Below are positions 26,830-36,017 of a stretch of DNA of 64,000 nt, one piece after another. The stretch lies in NCBI RefSeq assembly GCF_947500265.1, contig NZ_CANMRN010000001.1, forward strand, positions 124,001-188,000. Reading direction: 5' to 3'. How positions within the stretch are numbered: the stretch's first letter is position 1; every line of letters begins with the position of its first letter. The stretch comes from an uncultured Psychrobacter sp. (GTDB lineage Bacteria > Pseudomonadota > Gammaproteobacteria > Pseudomonadales > Moraxellaceae). The notes under the pieces are model-generated. The model ran no database searches and was not told the origin of the DNA. It saw only the letters and a list, made by a program, of their open reading frames with translations. A program made the position numbers and the translations under genes.

Positions 26830-27300
26830 ATGCACTTATGTGCTTTGGAGTCTTGGTTGATAACCTTATCCCCAGTTAAACGCCGAATTGTCTATGTGAT
26901 TGTGTTTGAGATTCTGGCAATCATCTCCTCTACCTTTGTACTAATGAAGCTTAGCAATAGTGATGCATCAGAATCGCTGCCCGCTGCTATGATGATATCG
27001 CTCGCTGCCATTATTTGGAACTTCGTCTACAACACCGCTTTTGAGACTTGGGAGCAGCGCAGGCATATAGCTGAGCGTACGCTGCTTATTCGTAGTGCGC
27101 ATGCGCTAATTTTTGAAATCGGTCTGGTATTGATCTGCTTGCCAATATATATCGTCTGGTACGATGTTGGCTTGATCGAAGCATTTATGATGGAAGCGGC
27201 TTTGATGGTTTTCTTCTTAATATACAACTTCGTTTTTACCTTTATTTTCGACAAAATATTTACTTTGCCTTATCATTATAACTCCGCGACTGCCTCTTGA
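26830..27300 (+). CDS. PACE family (AceI-like) efflux transporter
   Basis: A 156-aa, four-helix membrane protein of the proteobacterial antimicrobial compound efflux family. It contains two bacterial transmembrane pair units. The acidic residue in helix 1 (VYVIVFEIL, Glu27), equivalent to the functional Glu of AceI, is present, as are NFVYNTAFETWEQRR (64-78), the second-unit HALIFEIGL (Glu96), and LIYNFVFTFIFDK. AceI exports chlorhexidine and short diamines; the substrate of this copy is unknown. The N-terminal extension of about 14 residues makes the exact start uncertain. Confidence 0.9.
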   Translation: MHLCALESWLITLSPVKRRIVYVIVFEILAIISSTFVLMKLSNSDASESLPAAMMISLAAIIWNFVYNTAFETWEQRRHIAERTLLIRSAHALIFEIGLVLICLPIYIVWYDVGLIEAFMMEAALMVFFLIYNFVFTFIFDKIFTLPYHYNSATAS

Positions 27301-27316
27301 TTAAAAGTACAGATAG

Positions 27317-27347
27317 AAAAGGGCTACCATATTGGTAGCCCTTTTTT
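27317..27347. terminator. Bidirectional terminator
   Basis: An 11-12-bp stem (AAAAGGGCTACC and complement, loop ATAT) followed by T6, between the convergent PACE and enoyl-CoA hydratase genes. Confidence 0.87.
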
Positions 27348-27369
27348 GATAGCATCGTTGTTTATCTTT

Positions 27370-28167
27370 TTATTTACCTTGATATACAGGTTTACGCTTT
27401 TCGATAAAGGCGCTAACCCCTTCGATAAAGTCATCAGTTTTTGCCATTACGGTCTGCTGTTCTACTTCCGTATCTAACGCCGCGCTCAAACCAGCGAAGG
27501 CGTGTACGTTGAAGCTCTCTTTCATAGCGGCCAACGCTTTGCCTGGTAGTTGGTTCAATCGTAGCGCCAATGCTTGTACGGTGGCTTCTAGCTCGTCAAT
27601 ACTTACCACGTTGTTCACTAGATTTAAACGTGCCATGTCTTCAGCTTTCAACTTATCACCTAGCATTACAAGCTCAGTGGCTTTTGCTGCACCAACCAAT
27701 TGGTTTAATAAGTAAATACCACCTGCATCTGGAACTAGGCCAATATTAACGAACGCTTGTACAAACTTCGCATTGTCTGCGGCAATTCGGAAGTCACAAG
27801 TAAGCGCCAAGTTCATGCCAGCACCTGCCACGGCACCTTCTAATTTAGCAATAATCGGCTTATGTATATGACGTAATTTTAAGCTGACTTCGCCTGCGCC
27901 TTCTACCATGCCTCTTAATTTGTTTGAAACAATATCCTTGTCTAATCCTTCAGACAACATCTCTTTAATATCGCCACCGCTTGAGAAGTTACCACCAGCC
28001 CCTTGTAAAATAATCACTCGTACTTGATCATCTGCAGCCGCTTTATCTAGCGCTATCAAGACTTGGTTTTTTAAGGGTGTGCCAAAAGCGTTTAAGCTTT
28101 TTGGATCGTTAAATGTAATGGTAGCAATGTGCTCTGCAACTTGATAATCGACGAGAGACTGTGACAT
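27370..28167 (-). CDS. Enoyl-CoA hydratase/isomerase family protein
   Basis: A 265-aa crotonase-fold enzyme. Oxyanion-hole segments are GAGGNFSSGGDIKEM and GAVAGAGMNLALTCDFRIAADNAKF, followed by FVNIGLVPDAGGIYLLNQLVG. The Asp in LVPDAGG and the GGDIKEM motif resemble PaaG/PaaB-type isomerase-hydratases and fatty-acid degradation hydratases. The natural substrate cannot be fixed without neighbours; none of the adjacent genes belongs to a CoA pathway. AAGGAA before the ATG supports the start. Confidence 0.85.
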   Translation of the reverse strand: MSQSLVDYQVAEHIATITFNDPKSLNAFGTPLKNQVLIALDKAAADDQVRVIILQGAGGNFSSGGDIKEMLSEGLDKDIVSNKLRGMVEGAGEVSLKLRHIHKPIIAKLEGAVAGAGMNLALTCDFRIAADNAKFVQAFVNIGLVPDAGGIYLLNQLVGAAKATELVMLGDKLKAEDMARLNLVNNVVSIDELEATVQALALRLNQLPGKALAAMKESFNVHAFAGLSAALDTEVEQQTVMAKTDDFIEGVSAFIEKRKPVYQGK

Positions 28168-28505
28168 TTGAGATTTCCTTATTTTAAATGACTGTTTTAA
28201 TATTCTGTATCAATGACAATGGTACGAAATAAAGGTAAAAATGGTTCAATGCTGATTACTATAGCAGCTTGCTATGATTATAAAAGCGTGTTTTGTGGGC
28301 GCTTAAGACACATCTACATACTGGTAAACTTTCCTATTCTATCGTAAAAGCTGATGCTAACTAATGGGACAAAACGACTGGCTCGTAAAAAGGCTATGAC
28401 CTAAGAGGCTAATGGATTATGCTAATATGCCAGGTTGAGCGTAAAAGAGTCGTAAAAGACACAAGGGTACGCTCGAACTTTCATTGATCAAACAAGGATG
28501 TGGTT
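28168..28505. other. Divergent intergenic region
   Basis: 338 bp between the hydratase gene and the hydrolase gene. It must contain both promoters. I see no gene, clear repeat or recognisable operator. Confidence 0.35.
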
Positions 28506-29318
28506 ATGCCAACTATCACTGTAAATAACGCTGATATTTATTACGAAGACAGCGCACCGAATGACACACAAAAGCCCGTTATCGTATTTGCTCACGGTCT
28601 ACTGTGGAGCTCTCAGATGTATGACAAGCAAGTGGAGCACTTTCAAACAGACTATCGTTGTATTGCTTTTGATTTTCGCGGGCAAGGTCAGTCTCAGGTT
28701 ACCAAATCTGGCTATGATATGGAGACGCTGACTGACGATACGCTTGGCTTACTTGCAGCGCTTGGTATTGATAAGTGTCACTTTGTTGGGCTATCTATGG
28801 GCGGGTTCGTGGCTCAACGTATTGCGCTCAAACGCCCTGAGTTGCTGTTGTCATTAACGCTGTTAGAAACCTCTGCTGACCCTGAAGATCCAAAAAATAT
28901 ACCTCAGTATCGCAAGCTGGTTAAAGCGATTCGCTGGTTAGGTATGAAGCGTGTGAGTAATAAAGTGATGCCAATCATGTTTGGCAGTACGTTTTTGGCA
29001 GATAAGCTGCGTAAATCTGACCGTAAGCAGTGGCTAACAATGCTACAAAGCAATCGCAAGGGCGGTGTGGTCAAAGCAACAATGGGTGTGATTGAGCGTA
29101 CAGGTACTTATGAGCAGTTGGGTGAAATTAAAACGCCGACACTGATTGTGGTAGGTGATGAAGATGCCGCCACGCCTTATGCCAAGTCTGAACGCATGCA
29201 CTTTGCTATTACTGGTTCTAAGCTTGCTATTATCAAAGGTGCTGGTCATACATCGACAGTAGAAGAGCCTGAGCAAGTGAACCAAGTACTCCGTCAGTTT
29301 TTGGAAAGTTGTGCTTAA
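28506..29318 (+). CDS. Alpha/beta fold hydrolase
   Basis: A 270-aa serine hydrolase. Visible marks are VFAHGLLWSSQMYD (oxyanion), DFRGQGQS, the nucleophile elbow GLSMGG (Ser97), VVGDEDAATP for the acid, and GAGHTSTVEEP for the catalytic His. It resembles the 3-oxoadipate enol-lactonase/haloperoxidase-like branch, but the substrate is not deducible. I chose the ATG at 28506 because AAGGA lies 7 bases before it; the GTG two codons upstream overlaps that site. It is monocistronic with a terminator downstream. Confidence 0.82.
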   Translation: MPTITVNNADIYYEDSAPNDTQKPVIVFAHGLLWSSQMYDKQVEHFQTDYRCIAFDFRGQGQSQVTKSGYDMETLTDDTLGLLAALGIDKCHFVGLSMGGFVAQRIALKRPELLLSLTLLETSADPEDPKNIPQYRKLVKAIRWLGMKRVSNKVMPIMFGSTFLADKLRKSDRKQWLTMLQSNRKGGVVKATMGVIERTGTYEQLGEIKTPTLIVVGDEDAATPYAKSERMHFAITGSKLAIIKGAGHTSTVEEPEQVNQVLRQFLESCA

Positions 29319-29384
29319 TGTAGCTACTGTTCGAGAGCTTTAAAGCCTCATATCTATAAAAAAACCTAAGCAAATATCTATATA

Positions 29385-29420
29385 AAAAAGCCGCTACCTG
29401 TTATTTGATAGCGGCTTTTT
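29385..29420. terminator. Bidirectional terminator at the left edge of the Ter island
   Basis: A 12-bp stem (AAAAAGCCGCTA and complement) with A5/T5 flanks lies between the hydrolase gene and the minus-strand CitE-like gene. Confidence 0.87.
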
Positions 29421-29472
29421 GCATGGTGCAAGTTGTTAAATGGCAGACAGTTATCTGTATCAGCGGTGACAG

Positions 29473-30549
29473 CTACATTCGTGAGCTGTACTGGCTATGT
29501 CCGTCATCAATGGTTCCAAAGGCTTCTGCGCGATTAACAATTTCAGTCGCCCAAGCACGGTGCGTCGCAGGCTCTAGCATCGTATTATTGTACTTAAACA
29601 CCGCTTTGGCCTCAGAGTGAAGGATCGCTTGTGCTTCATCCAATGTACTCAATGGCACACAGTAAGCTTGCTGTACTAGGGCAATTTGGCTTGGATGAAT
29701 GACAGTTTTGCCTACCATCCCTAAGCTGACGTCTCGGTTCAGCTCTTGCATAAACAGCGTCGGCTGATCCAAGTACTCAAATACTGGCGCGGTAAGATAA
29801 AAACCATGCGGCACAAAACAGCCAAGCATTTGATAAGCCAACGTACCGATAGGCGAGTCATATACAATACTGTTTTTTGGGCGACGTAAGCGCAGTGCTG
29901 CAAATAAGTCATTGCCACCGATACGTAATGCAAAAACTGGCTGACTAAACGCTTCTTTAAAAGCGATGGCAAGCTCCTGATTGTGATGCGGATTAAACAG
30001 CGCTGCGGTTTCGAGCGTCGGCATAAGTAGTTGATCTACTTTTAGGTTCTGACAAGCCATGCGCCAGTTAGATAAGCTATACATATCGACTTTCGGCATG
30101 ACGAAACCATCGATGAGGTCAATATGAGTATAGTCAGACAGTTGCTGTAGCATCATCGGGCTACGTGGACGTATAAAAACCAATGGACGTGTCGGATGCT
30201 GGGCATGAATCGTCGCTGATTTAGATGGCGCATTGATGCTATTCACATGCTCTGCCCAAGTATTCAGGAGGGTTCGCAAACGCTCAAGCGCCAACTCTAC
30301 ATCCTGCTGACTGACCGCATCCTCTAGACAGATAATAATACTATTAATCGTCGGTAGTTTATCTCGCTTGATGACTTGCCAAATATCTTGGCGAGTCGCA
30401 GGCATGTATAAGCTAGCACCGAGCTGATATGGATGGTGCGTGTGCGGTTTGACCATCGCATGACGCTCAGTGATCAGATGCGCATAAGATTGGGTATCAT
30501 TGTAAAGGTCTGACTCGGTTTTTAGCATATCTGACATAATTGGCATCAT
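29473..30549 (-). CDS. HpcH/HpaI aldolase/citrate lyase-like protein of the Ter operon
   Basis: A 358-aa TIM-barrel protein related to citrate lyase beta subunit. It shows LGASLYMPATRQDIW, the IICLEDAVSQQDVELAL segment with the metal-linked Glu-Asp, VFIRPRSP with the CoA/oxaloacetate Arg, and GFVMPKVD. This branch occurs with phosphoribosyltransferase and TerD genes and is predicted to act in a Ter-linked metabolite pathway; the reaction is unknown. It is the last gene of a five-gene minus-strand operon starting at 35295, 53 bp after the StiP-like gene. The ATG has no clear ribosome site. Confidence 0.85.
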   Translation of the reverse strand: MMPIMSDMLKTESDLYNDTQSYAHLITERHAMVKPHTHHPYQLGASLYMPATRQDIWQVIKRDKLPTINSIIICLEDAVSQQDVELALERLRTLLNTWAEHVNSINAPSKSATIHAQHPTRPLVFIRPRSPMMLQQLSDYTHIDLIDGFVMPKVDMYSLSNWRMACQNLKVDQLLMPTLETAALFNPHHNQELAIAFKEAFSQPVFALRIGGNDLFAALRLRRPKNSIVYDSPIGTLAYQMLGCFVPHGFYLTAPVFEYLDQPTLFMQELNRDVSLGMVGKTVIHPSQIALVQQAYCVPLSTLDEAQAILHSEAKAVFKYNNTMLEPATHRAWATEIVNRAEAFGTIDDGHSQYSSRM

Positions 30550-30602
30550 AAGTAGAGAGTATAAGAGAACGAAAAAGAAAGTATTTAATACTGGTAAATG
30601 TA

Positions 30603-31868
30603 TTAAGTGTCTTGGGAGCGCTGCTTGATAAGCGTGATGGCTTGATAAGGCAGTATTTTATCACCTAATACACTGATAGTGATATTTCGTTGCGCACATA
30701 AATGGCGTAGCAGTACGGTATCAGGGTGCTCAGCGGTGGCGAGCAATATACGCTCTGGATCACGGCGCAATATGGCACGTGTTGCCTCAGCAATAGTCGG
30801 CTTAATACGGTTACGATTGACAATATGATAATCTGCTGCCAACGTCTCTATCAACGCAGCCGTCTGGTAGCGTGGCTGCTGGTAAGTCGGTAAACGCGCT
30901 GGAGTAGTAGCCGATGATCGTCTCGTTGCATCTATATGCTCGATAAATGCCAAGCTGTGATCTACCTCAATTAAATCATCATAAAAGACACTGCGATGCA
31001 GGCCTGATGACGGCTCCGTGTATAAGCTGCGTGAAATTAATCCCGATACGGTGCTATTCAATAAACCCGATGGGATCAACCAGTCTTCTTCACTTGCCGC
31101 CAGCCAAGCAACGCCAGCCGGATCGGCAAGAGTCAGTAGTGGAATGACGTCAGCGCCTTGATGGAAAATGTTGGCAAAATTAACATGAGTAGAATCGCTA
31201 AACGTCTCTAGACTACGAGCCAACTCTTGATAGATGGCACCTTTACCTGTCCAGCCATCGACGAATACAATCGGACTGTTTGGATAAGCTTCCAGTAGCA
31301 TTTGCAGGGCCACTGGGTCAAGACCACGATCCCGAATGATACTGATGCCATAATGTACACTTGGCAAGCGATAGCTACTGTCTGTATCCGACAGCGCACG
31401 TTGCAATAACACGCCAATCGGCAAACCTGCTCGTACCAAACTGACCAAAACCAGTGGATGCTCATCACTCACATTCTGCTGAAAAACATGATATAGCGTA
31501 TGAGATAAATGAGCGATATCGGTCGCGGTTCTTGTTGACCCTTGCTCTAATGCCTGCTTGTATAGCTGCTCATGCATTGCAGTAGGTGCTTGCTCTAAAG
31601 TCAGCATGTCAGAGTAATGGCGTTGGCCGCTTTGGATAAGGGCTTCTTTTTGACTGACGGGCACATCGGCAACCGCGTCTTTATCCACCATATCGAGTAG
31701 GACAGTCACATCGCTTGCAAGATAGCTGCCTGAGCCATAGTTTTTTAAATCGGCTCTTTTGGTCTGTATATTAGGAAAAGTCATAGTATGAATAATAGCA
31801 CTCGGAATGATAACAGTGGATTTGCGTGGCTGCAGTTTAGCCTGACGATTTAGACGGGTATTGCTCAT
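30603..31868 (-). CDS. StiP/PRTase-like protein with C-terminal PELOTA RNA-binding domain
   Basis: A Ter-operon protein annotated in relatives as a cysteine protease StiP family protein. The core runs from VPVSQKEALIQSGQRHYSDML, through LVSLVRAGLPIGVLLQRAL, to FVDGWTGKGAI, which looks like a phosphoribosyltransferase PRPP loop. The last about 70 residues (ILRRDPERILLATAEHPDTV...ITISVLGDKILPY) fit the PELOTA-type RNA-binding domain. The start is uncertain: the ATG at 31868 overlaps the HAD gene by 32 bp, and another ATG at 31784 would leave a short gap and remove a non-conserved-looking tail. Whether it is a protease or a transferase is unsettled. Confidence 0.78.
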   Translation of the reverse strand: MSNTRLNRQAKLQPRKSTVIIPSAIIHTMTFPNIQTKRADLKNYGSGSYLASDVTVLLDMVDKDAVADVPVSQKEALIQSGQRHYSDMLTLEQAPTAMHEQLYKQALEQGSTRTATDIAHLSHTLYHVFQQNVSDEHPLVLVSLVRAGLPIGVLLQRALSDTDSSYRLPSVHYGISIIRDRGLDPVALQMLLEAYPNSPIVFVDGWTGKGAIYQELARSLETFSDSTHVNFANIFHQGADVIPLLTLADPAGVAWLAASEEDWLIPSGLLNSTVSGLISRSLYTEPSSGLHRSVFYDDLIEVDHSLAFIEHIDATRRSSATTPARLPTYQQPRYQTAALIETLAADYHIVNRNRIKPTIAEATRAILRRDPERILLATAEHPDTVLLRHLCAQRNITISVLGDKILPYQAITLIKQRSQDT

Positions 31869-32667
31869 GCAATTGGCCATGATTGGGCATACCGTACCAG
31901 TCCAATAACTGTAAGAAAGGCAGGTCAGCTAAGCTATCACCAAAACCAAAACTGGGACGCTGATGGTCTAAATGATGCTCTAATAAAAACTGTACCGCAT
32001 GACGCTTATGAACGACATGGGGCAATATCGCTAGGTTATTGGCATTCACATGTACATAGAAATCTTGATCAAAATCACGTATCAGAGTGGGCAGTTTTTC
32101 AGCTAAATCTACGAGCGCTTGATGATCTTTTTGCGCATGTTTGATAGCCAGATAAATGGTTAGCTCTTCATCAACGGAACCATTGTTAAAGCTATCGATA
32201 TGCGGTGTAAATACTAAATGACTTTGCTCGCTTTGACTATGATTGGCAAATAACTGGCTTAACTTAGTAAGCTTAACTTGCAATGGCGCAAGCTTACTAT
32301 ACATATGCTGCTGCCAACTGCTCAGCAGCGCTCCGTCAGACATTAAAATAACCGCTCCATGGGTTAATACTTGCCAACTATCAAAAGGCAGCTTCACACG
32401 TTTTATTTCACTACGATCCCTTGCCGTCACTACAATTAATTCAGTACTAGCAAGCAACCAATTAAAAAAGGTTGCTTGGCGCTGGCTCATAAAACTCAAA
32501 GGCTCGTCTTGTTTATTGACCGTCGCACAAACCAAAGTTTCACGCTCAGTAGTGGGTAAGTCCCATGCATCAATTTTACGCTGGGTTTGGAATAACGTAT
32601 CGTCTAAATCCATCAAGGCATAAGGCTTGATGATATCTGGGTTGGCTTTAAAAAATGAGGTAGTCAT
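31837..32667 (-). CDS. HAD family hydrolase of the Ter operon
   Basis: A 276-aa haloacid dehalogenase-like phosphatase. Motif I is MDLDDTLFQT with nucleophile Asp20 and acid Asp22. Motif II is IVVTARD, and the final Asp motif is FGFGDSLADLPFL. It is predicted to remove a phosphate in the Ter metabolite module; the substrate is unknown. It follows the PRTase/TRSP gene by 42 bp and overlaps the next gene, depending on that gene's start. GGAC precedes the ATG. Confidence 0.85.
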   Translation of the reverse strand: MTTSFFKANPDIIKPYALMDLDDTLFQTQRKIDAWDLPTTERETLVCATVNKQDEPLSFMSQRQATFFNWLLASTELIVVTARDRSEIKRVKLPFDSWQVLTHGAVILMSDGALLSSWQQHMYSKLAPLQVKLTKLSQLFANHSQSEQSHLVFTPHIDSFNNGSVDEELTIYLAIKHAQKDHQALVDLAEKLPTLIRDFDQDFYVHVNANNLAILPHVVHKRHAVQFLLEHHLDHQRPSFGFGDSLADLPFLQLLDWYGMPNHGQLHEQYPSKSSG

Positions 32668-32709
32668 GGTGTCGTCCGTAAATAATAGGTTTGAAAGTTA
32701 GAGAGCAAT

Positions 32710-34026
32710 TTAAAGACTAGGGCCCACCACCAGCACGTTATCTAAACCTCGCCACATAGCATCCACACTATCAGCTGATGTTTCTATACACAACACAATC
32801 AAATCCCAATCACTAGGCTCAACGTTATAAGCAAAGTTGGTCATACCAAGCCCGTAATTATCGCTAAAGCTCAGCATCGTGGTAATCGCTCCACCAAGCG
32901 CAATCGGTGAACGGGTTAATGCACTAAAATTAACCATGGACGCTGTATCTCCGCTCAGTTTTTTAGACTCTATTTCAAGCCATTCAGCCAATAAAAATGG
33001 CAACCAAACAAACTCATTGCTACCCAAGACTAAGATTTTTCTTGGTAGCTGAGTAACATCAAAGTTTTCTTGGCCATCGAAGCGCGTAAATGCAGCTTGA
33101 AAACTCGAAAGATAGTTAGCAAAACCCTCTGTACTGTCTAGTGTTGGAAAACGCCCCCAATTACCCGTATCACCGAGCGCCTGACTACCAGCGGCAGTAG
33201 TATCAACAGATGGCATTGTAATAGGTTCAGGATTGGGTGCATCAGTCCATTGCCATGCGCCAGACAGTAAATGATGACGATGAAACTCAATACCAGCGAG
33301 ACGATCGGCCATACGTGTAGGCTTAGCATCTGACTGTGGATTAGATGTTTCTTGATCTAATGACCAGTCTACCAATGTTGTTAGATGCACTTGCTCTAAC
33401 TGGCTCAGTCCTGCTTCACGTAAGGCAGTGACGACATTCACACAGGTATTGCCCGTTGAGGCTTCATCATCGACCATAATCAGTGTTTTACTGGCCAGTA
33501 GCTGCGCTTGAGTAACGCTATCTTTGCTCTGATAAATCAAATGCTGGCTCGCATGACTGTGGTCTTCACAAAATGTCGTCAGCAAGGATTTGGTACCATT
33601 CGGATCACTACTTTCATCGTGCTGTGCATGACGCGTAGAGTTTAATAGCAGAGCTGGAGGATAGCGCGTTTGCAATGCTTGATGGACGCCAGCAGATAGA
33701 CCAACAGCGGTCTCTGCCATACCAATGACTAGCACTGGCTCGGCCAAGTCACTAGGCACTAAGTCAGCTAAATCAGTAAATGCCTCTCGCATAGTGCTTG
33801 GCGCAACGGGAATATGACGACCTAGTACTTTTGAGACAAACAAAAACGCACGCTTTGGATTAATACGCTGGGCAAATCCTAGCAAATCTTCTAACTGATA
33901 ATGGGCGTGTTGTTCTGCGCCATTTTTATTAGTGACTGATTTATTAGTGGCTGAGTTGGTTTGATAAGTTAGATCTAGCGTACCACGGGGTAGGGTGATG
34001 GTCGTACTGTGTTGCTCATTTAACAT
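32710..34026 (-). CDS. Phosphoribosyltransferase-TRSP protein of the Ter operon
   Basis: A 438-aa protein with an N-terminal phosphoribosyltransferase domain (about 40-235) and a C-terminal TRSP-type domain (about 300-438). The PRPP-binding loop is MVDDEASTGNT (184-194), and VLVIGMAETAVGLSAGVHQAL forms the preceding pocket. The C-terminal part has KILVLGSNEFVWLPFLLAEWLE and FSDNYGLGMTNFAYN. Such two-domain proteins recur in Ter clusters and are predicted to attach ribose phosphate to an unknown base. AAGGA sits 6 bases before the ATG, and the gene is 43 bp from the TerD-trypsin gene. Confidence 0.85.
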   Translation of the reverse strand: MLNEQHSTTITLPRGTLDLTYQTNSATNKSVTNKNGAEQHAHYQLEDLLGFAQRINPKRAFLFVSKVLGRHIPVAPSTMREAFTDLADLVPSDLAEPVLVIGMAETAVGLSAGVHQALQTRYPPALLLNSTRHAQHDESSDPNGTKSLLTTFCEDHSHASQHLIYQSKDSVTQAQLLASKTLIMVDDEASTGNTCVNVVTALREAGLSQLEQVHLTTLVDWSLDQETSNPQSDAKPTRMADRLAGIEFHRHHLLSGAWQWTDAPNPEPITMPSVDTTAAGSQALGDTGNWGRFPTLDSTEGFANYLSSFQAAFTRFDGQENFDVTQLPRKILVLGSNEFVWLPFLLAEWLEIESKKLSGDTASMVNFSALTRSPIALGGAITTMLSFSDNYGLGMTNFAYNVEPSDWDLIVLCIETSADSVDAMWRGLDNVLVVGPSL

Positions 34027-34068
34027 TCATATTCCTTGGCGCTTTTAATTATATGTCGTCGTAGATTT

Positions 34069-35295
34069 TTAACCCTGACAGCCAACCAGCCATAAGGCAC
34101 TGCGACTTTGCTTGCTTAGCTGAGGTGTGGTAAGAGGCGTAGCACTGGTCAAATCAGACGTGTTCTCCAAACTTATACCAGCGCTCGCCAGTAGGGCAGA
34201 TAATAACTGAAATTTCACCGCATAGTTCATATTTTGTGCATGTTCATGAACCAGACTTGATGTGACCATACCGACCACCTCTCCAGTCGGCAATAATAAA
34301 GGACTACCACTAGATCCAGGCTGAATGGGTGCGGTGAATTGCGTATGACGGATATCGTTATTTAAACCTGTCAGTCCTGATATACAGCCTTGAGTGACTT
34401 GCAGTTGGCTACTCAGTCCTGATAACGGAAACCCCAGTGTGGTAATAGTCTCACCCAATATATCAACACATTGCTGCGCCAGTGGGAGGTAGCTAGGCAA
34501 AGGATCGCTAACTCTAATAATAGCTGAGTCGCTTCCGATATCGCTGAGTACGACTTGTGCCTCGCGATCAGGCTGACCTTGCTGACGTATGCCAACCATC
34601 GCTGCTGACTCAATTACATGATAGCAGGTCAACAGATGATAGGGATCAATAGCAAACGCTGTTCCTGTCCAAGTCTCGCCTGCTTGTACATGACGGGGAG
34701 GGCGAGCTTCGTTATTTAGTTGAATACGCTGCTGCTGTTGCGCTTCTTGAATAAGCGTATGTGTGCTAGGCGGACGAACATTCAGACTAACCTGTACATG
34801 ATGCTCAAGGCTTGCTAAGCCTTGCGTTGATGCCTCACCAAGCGCCCGACATTTGAACTGTCCATTACGCTGATATATTTCTAATATAATCGCCGCTTTG
34901 ACATGCCGCTCGTTCGTTGTGAAGTTATAGCGAATATCTCCGTTGTTGAGCGTGAGGCTTACGTCGTTCAACTCTACCGCTGGCAAGTTTAGGCTTGGCT
35001 CATGATAAACATAAGCAATCAGTTGTAAGAAACTAACGCCAAGCGTATCAAATAGCTGGGGTAAATCTAACTGCCATGTACTTGGATTATCCTTGTTATC
35101 GAGCTGAGCCCAGTCTTTAGACTCATGTAAATAAGCAGGACTACAAACCGCTTTACGATGGGCATCTAATGGCAACCACAATAGTCCAAGCTGCTGTCCA
35201 AACTCTAATGGTTTAGTAGTAGAAAATGCGATCGCACACTTTGTATTTTCGATAACCGTATTGGCTCCTAGCACTAATTCGACTTGCTTCGACAT
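34069..35295 (-). CDS. TerD-like domain fused to a trypsin-like serine protease
   Basis: A 408-aa fusion. Residues 1-170 are a divergent TerD domain: VELVLGANTVI at the start and AAIILEIYQRNGQFKCRALGEASTQGL, matching the C-terminal strands of TerD, but without the Asp/Gly-rich calcium loop. Residues about 205-380 are a trypsin-like protease of the Deg/V8 type with His226 (LTCYHVIE), Asp256 (DIGSDSAII) and Ser329 (PGSSGSPLLL). There is no signal peptide, so it should act in the cytoplasm. AAGGA 6 bases before the ATG at 35295 supports that start over the GTG before it. It heads the left-arm operon. Confidence 0.85.
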   Translation of the reverse strand: MSKQVELVLGANTVIENTKCAIAFSTTKPLEFGQQLGLLWLPLDAHRKAVCSPAYLHESKDWAQLDNKDNPSTWQLDLPQLFDTLGVSFLQLIAYVYHEPSLNLPAVELNDVSLTLNNGDIRYNFTTNERHVKAAIILEIYQRNGQFKCRALGEASTQGLASLEHHVQVSLNVRPPSTHTLIQEAQQQQRIQLNNEARPPRHVQAGETWTGTAFAIDPYHLLTCYHVIESAAMVGIRQQGQPDREAQVVLSDIGSDSAIIRVSDPLPSYLPLAQQCVDILGETITTLGFPLSGLSSQLQVTQGCISGLTGLNNDIRHTQFTAPIQPGSSGSPLLLPTGEVVGMVTSSLVHEHAQNMNYAVKFQLLSALLASAGISLENTSDLTSATPLTTPQLSKQSRSALWLVGCQG

Positions 35296-36017
35296 CACAT
35301 TTCCTTAGTTTATTTGCGCGATTATAATTATTTTTATTGTTTAATGATTTTATCTTTGAGACTAAAGTCTGACTATATAAAGGGTTTTGATTTTGTTTTA
35401 AACCTACCATTCCAAAAAGAAAAAACGCTAATGGATGTTTTAATAAACAATTAAGATTAATTGCATAATAGATATATCAAGATATATAGGTTTAAATAGT
35501 TTCAAAATCCCTTTTAATAATTAATTCCTTTTAGAAAATAATGATGAGGTTTTATAGTCTAGCCATTTGTCGGTTAATGTAGCCACTTATCGGACAAAGC
35601 CATGTAGTGTATTGCTACAAAACCAAATTCCAGTGATAATACAATCAAAATCTATTGCTATTTAGTAACTCTACTGTGACCAAGTGTTATCTGTAAAGTT
35701 TAAAAATAGTATTTGATTTAAACCTATTAATTCTAATCTTATTTTCAAGCTTATTGCTGTTTCTCGATTAATGAATTTCTAGTAGTTAGAGCACTTGTAT
35801 GCTTAATAACTATAAAAATCGAAGTTTCATCTACTGAATATAGTTCATTTCTTATAATATAAAAGATATATAAAAACTGTCACATGGTTGATGTCTGCAT
35901 ATCTTTTATATTGTGAGAAAGCCAGTTGGTCGGACCTTTGAAACGTTATTCACATCAGTTTATCTAAATGGCTTGATATAAGAAAGCGTAGCAGTATTTT
36001 AAGAAAAGGAGTGCTCT
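35296..36017. other. Long AT-rich divergent region inside the Ter island
   Basis: 722 bp with no gene, between the TerD-trypsin gene and the ACT-V4R-like gene. It is strongly AT-rich. A two-copy direct repeat is at 35560-35593 (listed separately), and a TTGGTCGGAC sequence near 35925 resembles its core. Promoters for both directions must lie here. Confidence 0.5.
35560..35593 (+). repeat. Two 14-bp direct repeats with 20-bp period
   Basis: TAGCCATTTGTCGG (35560-35573) and TAGCCACTTATCGG (35580-35593) differ at two positions and are spaced two helical turns apart. They lie 265 bp upstream of the TerD-trypsin ATG and 425 bp upstream of the GTG of the divergent gene. The arrangement suits a regulator that binds as a dimer on direct repeats. 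Confidence 0.55.

Noticed and set aside
30603..31868. Calling the StiP-like protein a proven cysteine protease
   Set aside because: The family name implies it, but the visible FVDGWTGKG loop looks like a phosphoribosyltransferase and no clear Cys-His protease pair can be picked out.
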